In this document: in pieces, positions 54,129-64,000 of the stretch
How the letters are laid out: each line of letters opens with the position of its first letter
Numbering within the stretch: the stretch's first letter is position 1
Source of the DNA: Acholoe squamosa
Taxonomy: Eukaryota > Annelida > Polychaeta > Phyllodocida > Polynoidae
DNA: 64,000 nucleotides
Direction: 5' to 3'
NCBI GenBank assembly: GCA_949317995.1
Contig: OX439044.1
Span: forward strand, 44,720,166-44,784,165
Notes under the pieces: model-generated
Seen by the model: only the letters and a program-made list of their open reading frames with translations
Database searches by the model: none
Told to the model about the DNA's origin: nothing
Program-made: the position numbers and the translations under genes

Positions 54129-57100
54129 TTATTTCCTTGTCACCTTTCCTCCCCTCCCTCGCTTAGGTTTCTTATTTGTTCTGTTACTGCCGTTGCCAGC
54201 CACCCTCTTCCTTGTCAAAGGGCCTGGCCTTTCTTCCTCCTCCTGGGAAACTTCCTGTGCTTTCTCCTCCTCTGGAGATGGGTTATCGTTGTCTGTAGCC
54301 AAATGCATGCTACCCAACGTCTTTGCAGCTTCCAGTACTGCGCTGTTTTCTGGACTCTGATGAGGTTTTGTTGTTCCCTATTTAAGGTCTTTGCAATACA
54401 CAGCCACAGAGCCCTCCGTCAAATCTATGTTGTGTCGAGTGGAATGAAAATGTTCTTTTATGGGGCGCAATCTAGTTCTTGCACTAGATCCTATTAAGAT
54501 ACCCAATCCCAAAGTTCCTTCATGCACCTCTGAGGTGACATCCAAGAGAGAATCATTAGAATTAGAATTGTCTGTGTTAAGGGTAGTCGTTGCCGAAGCC
54601 AAAGTACCTTGTTCTACATGCATATGTGTGGTCTGTAGGTCTGTTCCTGCTGACTCCACAGGTTTTATGTCTTGTGAAACTGGTACTTCTTGTGTGGTGT
54701 GATTTTCACCTTTTGACGAGTGTTCTGTGGTAAGGTGCTCTGTGGCAGCTGTTTTTTGTGTGGTCTCTTGCTCTGTAGCAGCTGCCTGTTCATTGGTCTG
54801 GTGCTCTGCTGTCCCTTCTTCCGTCTGGTGCTCTTCTGAGCCTGGCTCTTCTGTCTGCTGCGCTGCTGCGCCTGGCTCTTCTGTCTTGTGCTCTGTTGAG
54901 CCGGGCTCTTCTTTGGTCTGTTCCTCTCCTGTGCTGGGCTCTTCTATGGGCTCTATTTTCACTGCAGGCGGCTGTTGTGTGGTCTGGTCCTCCCCTGTGC
55001 CTGGCTGTTCTGTGTCGATTTTTATTTCACCTTCCTGTAGCGTGCCGTCTTTGTCCAAAATAGCTTCTGCCTCTTCTGTCGTTTCTTGTTGTGTTGGAGC
55101 ACCCTCTTGTGAGGACTGTAGGTCTTGGGCAGATGACTGTTGTGCAGCTAATGTCATACCCACGTCTTGTGTGTCCTCTTGGTCCCCTGGATGCTCTGCC
55201 TCTGTTGTTGTACTAGAACCCGGTTGAGGTCCACTTGGGACATAGTCTGCCTTGAAGAGAGAGAGATGAGACCCCGCTTGAACAGAAGGACCCACAACGA
55301 GCCTTCCGTCATCATTAACATGAAGCAAGGTGTCATAAAATTATTTATTTTCTTTCTTCTTATGACAGCCAGGTGAAGACATGTCAGGTTTTAAGTGACA
55401 GACAAATGTGACACTTAGTTATGCTCAAGGAAACCCCCTCCCAAGAAACATGTCACATAGAGTGATTGAGTGATAGATTTTTAACGGCATTTCGACAGCT
55501 AAGGTCATATTCATGGGGAGAACTACATCACACAATTTAACAAAGGAATGTGTAAGTTCCCACGGATATGTGCACCACACACATAAGAGGGGATAGAAAA
55601 GAGGAGAAAAACACCCTTTTAAGTGGGCTAGGGAAACCCGATGTCACATAGAAGAGAAACCAGACTAGAAACCTACCTTTCAACTGGCCTGAGGTGCTCT
55701 CCTGGACTGCGAGAGGTTGGGTCACTAGATGTGGTAAATCGGGTGTCTGGCTGGATTCAGTCACCTTCTCCAAAGGCAATTGGCGGCCTTCCGTCAAATG
55801 AATCAGCTTTCCACATACTGTGAAGACAGAAAAGACAGAAAACTTTAAACAAACGATTTTTTTTTTAATAACACAACAGAATTTTAGTTTTTCTCATCTC
55901 TGGTCTTGACATGTCACTTTCATGTGTACCTTCTTCATTGAAATATTTTTTGTTATGATAATAAAATGTAGAAATTGCCTGTTTAGTTTTCACAGAACGA
56001 GAGAACACATCAAAAATCTTGTGTGCCTGAAAGCAAGGAAATTTATACTGTATCTTTTTTCTGGACCCGGTTGTTTTGCTACCTCAAACTTACCGTTTAT
56101 CAGCTGCGCCACATTTCGGCTTGATATGGCTTGAGTGTTTATGACTGCTTCCCTCTGACCCTGAATGTTCTCCAGCACATCTGCACACCTGCTCAAAACA
56201 GACGTAAGATTTTCCTCTGATGCCCGTCGGTTTTCTTCCATGCTGATAACAAGAGATTCTATCTTTGCGAGGCGAGTTTCCATTGCTGAAGATACCTGGA
56301 ACATCTGCCCACCGTCTTCTCCAGCTGTGTCTTGAGACGGTTCCCCAGAAGAAAAGGTCAACTTCTTGTTCGTCTTGGGCGGTTCTGCTTTATGTCCTGC
56401 TAACCGTGGGCTACGTCTCCGACCTTCTAGCAGTGCTGCTTTTCCTTTAGGGGAAGGACCTTCTGACTTAGAGGAATCGGATTTTGGGGTAGAAGTGTAA
56501 GGCAATTGTTGTTTTATGCCTGTAAGGTCAACTACATCAACTTCATCGGCGTCTTCACGTTCTACTATGTCTACTTCCATGTCATCTGTTGTGAGGTCGA
56601 TTTGAAGAGAAGCCACGTTACGAACAGCCCGCCTTCCCGGCTTCTTAAAAGTGTTGGTTTCTGCTACAGATGTAGACTGTGAGACACCGACCTTAGAGGT
56701 CCCTCCCTTAGAAGCAGCTGTCTTCGAGGTAAGGGCCTTATTGGTACGCGCCTTCGATGAGTCTGCTTTATTTGGGACTGCCTTGGACACTGGAACCCTT
56801 TTAACACCTGCCTTAGAACTAACCGCCGGGGATTTTTTTGCGGGAGAGGGTTTTTTTTTCTTGGTGACAACTGCTTTCTTTACTGGAGTTTTCTTCGTCT
56901 GGACAGGTTGCGCTTTCTTCACTACAGGGAAGTCCATTACATTTTCAGACAACAGTTCATCGTCCGTTGGAACCACCAGTATCTTACCCGGCGAAGGACC
57001 TGCACCTGTCGGTTTCTTTTTGCCCAAAGGAGACTGTTTTAGCTTCCTTTTCTTCCGTTCCTCCTCGACTTTGTCTGTATAATACAGCACTCGGCCTCCC

Positions 57101-57845
57101 GTGTCTGGAGAGAAAAAAAAAATGAAATTATAAGGATAATTAAACGAGAAGGGTTGTCAAGGCAAAAAGGTGAAGTGTAGGAAAGTACTTTATTTTTTTT
57201 GGTTTATTATAACAAGGAAAGGCTAAGAAGAGAAGGTTCGTGATTATTACGAGGACACTTAGCACAAGAGAGAGGAAAAAGATATGAGAAGGTAAGGTGT
57301 CTTTTTTTTTTGTGTGCATCACATAGCTTCTGAGAGAGGAGAGACGAAAGTTTGAATTTTTCTTACCGGCAATGCGATGAACCCCCTTGTACTTGAGGCA
57401 CATCACTTCAACGAAGGTGCACCCCTCGACTTGATGCCCCTTGTCAATCAGCTCCAGCATTTCCTCGTTCTTTCAGGGGGAAAAAAAGGTCTTGTTTTAT
57501 CTTAGCACACAAACAATAAAAAAAGGACGAGATGAGAAGAGACAAATTAAAAATTCTGTTGTGAATCGTCAGACTGTTCTTATGTTATGTTATGTAAAGA
57601 GTAGTGTGACATAGTTCTACCCATTCATATCACCTGACATGACGACAAGGCATAGGATATCCATTGAAAGGTGACTGAAGAAGGGAAGGTAATTCTTGCT
57701 TTTTACGTCATATCTTATTTATGGAAAAGCACAGAGAAATAACTTAGAAAGCTTACCTTGGCTTTGACCTTGTAGAAGTAGTCATTAACGTGATTTCTGG
57801 TCTTGTCAAGGTCACGGTTTGAATTTTTGATGCTGTTGACAGTGG
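54129..57845 (-). CDS. Multi-exon gene for a low-complexity nuclear-type protein, 5' end missing
   Basis: Minus-strand exons 57845-57757, 57469-57367, 57104-56094, 55817-55677 and 55246-54378 join in phase. The first exon was not found. The protein begins with a compact region (RDLDKTRNHVNDYFYKVKAK, GCTFVEVMCLKYKGVHRIA), then a Lys/Ala/Ser-rich histone-H1-like stretch, an acidic segment, RRRSPRL, a coiled coil (METRLAKIESLVISMEENRR), and a Glu/Thr/Gln-rich repetitive C-terminus. A TAG at 54378-54380 ends the frame, but the same frame continues coherently to 54129 with a basic KKPKRGRGGK tail, so the stop may be a recent nonsense change or an error. Function unknown; composition suggests a nuclear protein. 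Confidence 0.6.
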
Positions 57846-57959
57846 CTGAGGAAAAAAAATTAAAATAGAAGTTTCATTTAAAAATTCAATTTACTTTTAA
57901 AATAAAGGGAACAAAGAAAGAAAAAGAAATATACAAGCTACAAAGGGATAAGGACAGGA

Positions 57960-58195
57960 GGCCGTTTCACCGCGTTTATTATCCTATTATTAAACACGGA
58001 GGTTGAAGGTGGACCCCTTCGTGGACTCCATAAAAAAAAATAGCATAACTGTTTCTGTTGGTAATCCGTAATACCCTCCGTCTTATTGAAATAAACGCGG
58101 ACCCTTATTATTAAAGGCAGACATAAGAACATGGACGTCCGCATTCAACCCTCCGCGTTTATTACAGTACCCTCCGCGTTTAATAGAAAGACAAG
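57960..58195. repeat. Cluster of palindromic AT-rich repeat units
   Basis: Around five units related to CCTCCGCGTTTAATAAT occur in both orientations, several paired into hairpins: 57970-58003, about 58075-58103, 58147-58165 and 58168-58185. The 37 bases at 57978-58014 match the reverse complement of 62939-62975 at 35 of 37 positions. Confidence 0.7.
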
Positions 58196-58260
58196 TGTAC
58201 CCTTTTATGTATGGCGCCAAATCCATGATTTTTTATCGGGGAACCCCGGGAAACTCCCAG

Positions 58261-58360
58261 TGACGTCATGAATTATGGGATGTTGGAGGTCCGCCATCTT
58301 CTTCCGGTTACCGCGGAAGGTTGTTTTCATGTCATTTTTCGGCGAAAGAAGAGTAAAGAA
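58261..58360 (+). promoter_or_regulatory. TATA-less promoter of the plus-strand gene
   Basis: A perfect CRE TGACGTCA (58261-58268), a YY1-type GCCATCTT (58293-58300) directly followed by an ETS-type CTTCCGG (58301-58307), about 60 bases before the ATG at 58361. Possibly bidirectional, since a divergent gene starts on the other side. Confidence 0.5.
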
Positions 58361-61300
58361 ATGCCTAAAGCAGCAGACAAGGTGAGAGAAAACATCTTAT
58401 TTTCGAAGGGAGGTATGTGAGGGGGCAAGAAGAAGGTAACGGTGTTCTCTTAGTGGCCCGTCATTGTCGCGCAGTGACACATTAAAGTTATTACCGGTGG
58501 CTGTCTGCTTAGCAGTCTCTGTCACTGTCACTCCTGTCAGGTCTACACCAAACGAAACACATGAAGAAGGCCTTCATATCGGGTTGGGAAGGAGGGGTGC
58601 TCTGTTTTTATCCTTGAGAGAAGAATGGAGACTAAGGGGTAGCACATAGGGTAACAGTTGCTTGAACAGGCCGGTCCAACTTGGAATACCTTTGATAAAA
58701 GGACAGGGTGACATACAGGGCTCATTTGGGTGAGAGAGTGTGTGTGTGTGTGGGGGGGGGTGGGTCCTTTTGTGGTTTTCATAATATCTATTCCATCTTA
58801 GGCTTTAAAACATGTTAATTTTTTTTTCTTTTTTCTGCAGAAGCCCCGATATGAAGATGAGGAAGACTACGATGATCTCGAGGAGGAGGAGTACGTGGAG
58901 GAAGAGGAGGAGGAGGAGGAGGTTCAGGAGGTTAAACCCTCAGATTTTCCAGGGCTAGGTGGAGATCAGGACATTAAGTACATGTTCAACCTTTTCTATA
59001 ATCAGTATATCAAAGACAAAGGTGTTAAAGCTCTTTCTGAAAAACGCCAGAAAGGGAAGGCTCCAAGCAGTGAACACTATTCCCATTACGGCCTGACTAA
59101 GAAGCCTCCTGCTCCGAGACCTGACCCCGAAGACAGCCGCCATGACCCTTCGTACCACCCCGATGAGGACGAGTTTGTCAGTCCAAGAGGCCGGGGGACT
59201 CTGAGAGGAAGGGGAACTAGAGGCCGGGGCACCCGAGCTCGTGGTTCTTCCTTAACACCTGCCCGAGGAAGGGGACGGCCCCGTGGATCTGGAATGTCCA
59301 GCAAGGGAGGCAGAAGCACCCGGGCCAGGGGCCGAGCACGTGGAGCACGTGGAGCAAATTCTTCTAGGGGTGGTGCCGGTAATGTTTCCGCTGCCTCTGC
59401 TTCTTCTGAGGTGGCACTGAAGCACTGGAATCCTTTGGAACTGAGAGCCCTGATATTCGGAGCTAACCACTTAAAACCCGTCCTGAAAGGGAAGTTCAAA
59501 AGCAACAGCGACGGGAGAACTATGAAGAAACTGGCGTGGGAGGAACTGTTAGGTAAGATATTATGGTTTTCTCTCTTCTGCTGTAATTGACTTCCGTGAA
59601 AATATAAATAGAAGCTTCACAAAATCTTATTGCATTTTTCTATTCCAATTGTCCACTACTTTTATTCCGGCACTTAATGATTTATTTTCATACATGGATT
59701 ACTTTGTGCTTGGCTTATATGGTTTAAGCAGTTGTCACCCTACTCTAGAATAAATATATTTATTTCCTTGAGAAAAGATTTATTAGAATTATTTCATATA
59801 GAGGGACGTTGAATGAAAATACTTTCTTCCTGTGCAGAGTACGTTGAGTCCATAGGCAAAAGGGAGTGGAGCATGAAGCAGTGTAAAGACAAACTCCTGT
59901 ATTTCGGCCAGGATGCCAAAAAAAAGGTACGGTAATAGTTTCCTCATGCAAAAAGTATGCATTTAGGTAACTCCCACTCAAACCAAAATTATATCTGTTT
60001 CTTCCCTTTCAATACCTAAATTCCCTTAGTGTATTCCTTTGTGAGAGCTGTCCATTACAATAACACAAGTACCTCCTCATAGGTTAAAAAGAAGGCTTAA
60101 TTTAATTTTTTTTATTTATTTTTTCTTCAGAGGCAGATGATAGACTCCAAATATCGTTCAGGCAGTGGTCAGCGCGACGAGAAAGACTACCTCACTGATC
60201 TTGAGAAGGCTATTCTCGATTGGGTAGGGGAAGATGTGACACTTGGTAAGTAAAATCCTGTGTCCTTTTTATGATGCCTGAAGGCTTAATGTGTGTGGCA
60301 AAGTTAACATATAATAAATCAGAATTATTTTTGTTGCATGCTTTTATTGAAAGGTATTTGAATTGAATCTGCTTCGGCATATTTTATGGCTGGGGAACGG
60401 GAATTTCATAAGCAAAAATAAAAGAACACAGTCATTTGATTTGATTTCAGGTATACCGGGCATGCAACCTCCTAACTTGAAGGGAGGAGGGAGACAAGAC
60501 AAGCCTTGGTCCTGCTACGACCCACATCGCGAGAACAGGGAGGATTATGTGGCGATGCAGATGCCAAGTGACGCTCTACGTGCAGTGATGGAGGGGAACC
60601 TTCTAGCAGAAGACGAAGACGGAGGTAAGCCAAAAAATATAATATTGTCCTGTCAGAAATGATGTGTAATTAAAGCTATCGAAGAATTCATGTTTGTCAA
60701 CAAAACAATAAATTAATATGACTTACTTTTATGATCGCAAACAATTTTAAAATAGACCCGCGCACAATTCCCTTTGTCTAATTAAATTATTTTATACCAA
60801 AATACATATATGCATTCTTTTTAAGTCTCTACATATTAAAAATTGAAACCAAACATGTCCGTCACCATGAAAAGGAACCTTTCATGTATCTTGCTTACCT
60901 TTTCCACTTGCTTCTGGGTGTAGGAATTGTGTATGATGAATGATTGTTTCTCTTATTCAGCTCCCATCTTGGATGTCGAAGAAGCAGACTACAATGAGGA
61001 AGGACAGGAGGAGGAGTCTGAGCCAGTTGACCACTATGATGGACAAGACGAGGCAAACTACTGTCCTGCATCTCCCCGAAGGAACATTGATGTGTCTTTA
61101 GCGGATGACGACGATCTAAAAACTCCTCCACCTAAAAGTATAACGCGGACCACTATGTTGAATTTCAACAAGAGAGAAAACGACAAAAAGAAAGGTATTG
61201 TCAGTAAACCTAGGAACCCCGAAGACGACTTTTTAGCGAAATGAGAGAAAAAAAGTACTTTTGGCTGCGGCTAACGAGATACTGGAGAAGAATACTCCCT

Positions 61301-63793
61301 GTTAAGAAATCACTCTTACCGGTACACAAACCAAAAGCTCCTGTTCATAATGCTCCAGTTTCATCTAAAAAACCTCCCCCTCGTAAAGAGTTAGATAAAC
61401 AGAAGGCCCCACCTGTTAGGACAAAACATTCACAGGAGGACGAGGAACTAACTGAAAAACCAGCCAAGAGGAAGCGGAACAGAGCTCCATCTTTCTCCGG
61501 ATTGATAGAAGAGGACATCTCTGGGGTCGAGCTGTGCCCTTCTTCCCCTGTTTTCAAAACCAGCACTCCATGTATTGGTGACAAGAAGGCTAGTTATGAT
61601 ATGTTGTCCTCCACCAAAAGGAAATTAGACATGGATAACTCCAATTCTGAGGAAAAGAGGAGGAAACTGTTTGACAACAGCCCAAATGCTTCGCTGCCCT
61701 CTTTAAACAGAAACTCACCTCACGTTAAGACAGTGGATCAGCGGAGAGCTGACCTGGAATCCATTAAACGAGCTGTACTGGAAGAAAGTACAAAAGTAAT
61801 GATAGAGCAGCAAAATAAAGTAAGTGAGTCCCTCCTTAAGCACCAGGATGAGGTCGCACAAAATGCCTGTGAAACAGCAGACATTGTGGTTAAGTCACTT
61901 AAAGGGGTTAGCACGGGAATAACTACAGCGCTACGAGATCATTCTCAACAAACAGCTGCTAATCTCTGAACGCAAGCAGATGCCATGCTGAACATGCAAA
62001 ACAAGTTCCTAGCCCAACAAATCAAAGACCAACAGGAGGACAGTGAAACCCTAGCTAATATACACGCTGACATGACAAATAAAATAGTAACCAAACAAGT
62101 GCAGATGGTGAAGGCCATGGAAAAGCTGGGGGAAATCATGATAGAGAACACTGAGAAGCTTATCCAGGCACAAAGTAAACTTAATGTTGGGTTCATTGGG
62201 ATGCAGGACTCCGTCGTGTCTTTGTCAAAATCATTAAGTACATTGCTCTTAGATGCAGATCACCTACAGCAGAGGTGTGTGACAGGACTGAAGACAGCTG
62301 AAACTGCAGACAAGATACTTCAGCAGGTGATAGGAACAGTCGAGAAATTGAATCAAGCTGTGACCTACTCCTTCAATCATAACTTAATACAAGGTGAGAA
62401 AAGGATAATTTTTATTTTCATTATATAATGAGATGCAAATCTTAATTTTAAAAGGAAACGAGATGCAAACTCAACAATTATTAACCTTTTCTGTGGTCTA
62501 TCCCTACACATATTAAACCTAATTATATCATAGCCTTAACCTACTAGCAGAGAAAACAGGTGGCGCAAAAATGTTTTCAGATATTTAGGTTTGGAACGCT
62601 GTTCCCTTTAAACAACTAAAAATTCAAGATAAAGTTACCTTTGAAAATATATTAACTGAACAAATTTTCTGTTCCAGCTCCAGCAGTCCATCATCGAGGT
62701 ACACTGTACGAGCCTCCAGAACCCAGGTCTGAGGAGGCCGAGGGCACAGCAGGGACTTCTCCTGACAAGTCTGAGGAAGCTGGGTTAAACATTCAAGATT
62801 CCCGTGTGGGTGCTTTCCTGACCCATCCATACACCAAAGCAGGTACAGTGGAAACTAAGTTATTTACCTTTTGTGAACTAAATCTTTAACTGTCATACTT
62901 TTTGGTAATAGCTGGTTTTGTCATAAAGTCAAATCATTGTCCACGTTCAACCTCCATGTTTAATAATAGGATAATTATCTTGGAGGTTACCTTATCTGTA
63001 ATTTCTCGGGAACTAATAGTCTGATTTTAATGTATGACTTATCAAAATGAAGGTATCGATGAGTACTCTCTAGATATGGTGTAGTTGAGAAGCTACAACT
63101 GGGGGGTCCATCATGAGGAGCTCCGATCTACTTGAATGGAAACCCAAGATGGCGGCCATTACAGTTTTTAAAGAACTTTGAGGCTATAATGTTTTTTTTC
63201 TTTATCAAAATAAATAGATAATAATTCATGACTGATACTGAAAGCAAAAACCAGTAGAAAATTGATGATTCTATCATGGAAATATTTCTCCTACGACTTT
63301 GAATGGATAGGTCGAGTTAGCTGGCATTTTCCTCACTGCTTCACAGCCTAAAAATTTTGCTTCATCTGGTACCCCACAAGTACCAGAGGCTGAAGCAGTC
63401 AAATATAGAACATTTATAACCAGCGATCTACTAACTCATTTTTATATATAGGGTAATAATGAATGCCGTGAAAGGGAGGGTAGACTAGAATAATAACCAA
63501 AAGATTCTTAGTCCCTTCTGTCTCTTTTCACAGGACAGGGGGCCTTGTACCAGACGTCTACAGAAGTCTTCAGCGACGGAGTCAATCCTTCAGCAACCCA
63601 GGCCAAGCTTCTCATTCCAGCCGCGGGTAAGTGAACTGTATACTATATATGAAAAAAGGTTACATTTTGCCACATATCATATCTTTGATATTCTTTCTAG
63701 TGTAGGCACGGAGTATTCTTATGTCTTTTTAACTCAGGAAATTTTTTTTTAGAAAGGTTATTTGTTGAACTACACAAATGGAAAAGTTATTTC

Positions 63794-63872
<79 letters not shown>

Positions 63873-64000
63873 CTATATGAGCATTAAAATGTGGGTCATA
63901 GGAATATTTCTTTTTTTGTCTTATTTTTGCATTTCCTTTCAGCTATCTGTCAAGAGGCAACAGAAAGCAATGACGGAGTTGGGCTGCCGACCTTCACAGT
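58361..64000 (+). CDS. Multi-exon gene with a Myb/SANT-like domain, with reading-frame breaks
   Basis: Exons 58361-58381, 58841-59552, 59838-59926, 60131-60245, 60451-60624, 60961-62393, 62678-62842, 63534-63626 and 63943 to the window end, all with GT-AG borders in matching phase. After a Glu-rich stretch and an RG-rich region (RGTLRGRGTRGRGTRARG) comes a Myb/SANT-like domain beginning WNPLELRALIFGANHL and running through MKQCKDKLLYFGQDAKKK across exons 2-3. Exon 6 encodes Lys-rich linkers and a long coiled coil (KVSESLLKHQDEVAQ, NKIVTKQVQMVKAMEKL). Within exon 6 the frame slips twice (near 61240 and 61295, both +1) and meets a TGA at 61967-61969. The gene is therefore decaying, or the assembly has indels. 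Function unknown; probably chromatin-associated or transposon-derived. Confidence 0.6.
62939..62980. repeat. Palindromic repeat in an intron, partner of 57978-58014
   Basis: AACCTCCA at 62949 and TGGAGGTT at its far side make an inverted repeat around an AT-rich core. 62939-62975 pairs with 57978-58014 as a 37-bp inverted repeat 4.9 kb apart. Confidence 0.65.
63798..63861. repeat. (TA)n-(TG)n compound microsatellite
   Basis: About 17 TA units followed by about 14 TG units, in an intron of the plus-strand gene. Confidence 0.95.

Noticed and set aside
54727..55227. Plus-strand frame rich in Ser, Cys and Val
   Set aside because: Antisense of the Glu/Thr/Gln repeats of the minus-strand gene.
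61967..61969. TGA as a selenocysteine codon
   Set aside because: Coiled-coil context gives no reason for selenocysteine, no SECIS sought or seen, and other breaks lie nearby.

Overview
The window looks like nuclear DNA of a metazoan, probably a marine invertebrate. Genes are split by GT-AG introns, host DNA is AT-rich and full of repeats, and most coding capacity belongs to transposable elements. I cannot name the species.

Layout. 1-372 is the last exon of a membrane transporter. 373-15827 is gene-poor: tRNA-like sequences on both strands, a dispersed repeat in two copies (one carrying a probable solo LTR), purine-rich minisatellite tracts and a group of X-box-like palindromes. 15828-20555 is a decayed tyrosine-recombinase retrotransposon on the minus strand with the split direct repeats A1-ORFs-B1-A2-B2. 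22058-26248 is a PIF/Harbinger-type DNA transposon whose HARBI1-like transposase and Myb/SANT protein can both be modelled intact.

26613-53666 is the centrepiece: Gypsy-type LTR retrotransposon A (364-bp LTRs, target duplication CTTT). Inserted in its gag is a second, related Gypsy element B (29688-43893, identical 418-bp LTRs, duplication CAAT). Inside B's gag sits a piggyBac-like MITE (32052-32776, TTAA duplication). Both Gypsy elements have the order gag, pol (-1 frame), then a third open frame of about 1170-1225 codons. This ORF3 lies where an envelope gene would be, but encodes two C2H2-like zinc fingers and a C-terminal coiled coil, with no signal peptide or membrane segment seen. I do not recognise it; it is the best candidate here for an undescribed system. 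Both elements also share a tRNA-His-type primer site, a GGAAAAC frameshift signal directly before the gag stop, an AT-hook and RRSPRL tail on pol, a CpG-rich pol-ORF3 spacer and an AT-rich 3' region with a conserved motif.

54129-64000 holds two divergent multi-exon genes for nuclear-type low-complexity proteins. The plus-strand one carries a Myb/SANT-like domain. Both contain reading-frame breaks, so they are either decaying or affected by assembly errors. Between them lie palindromic AT-rich repeats and a TATA-less promoter with CRE, YY1 and ETS motifs.
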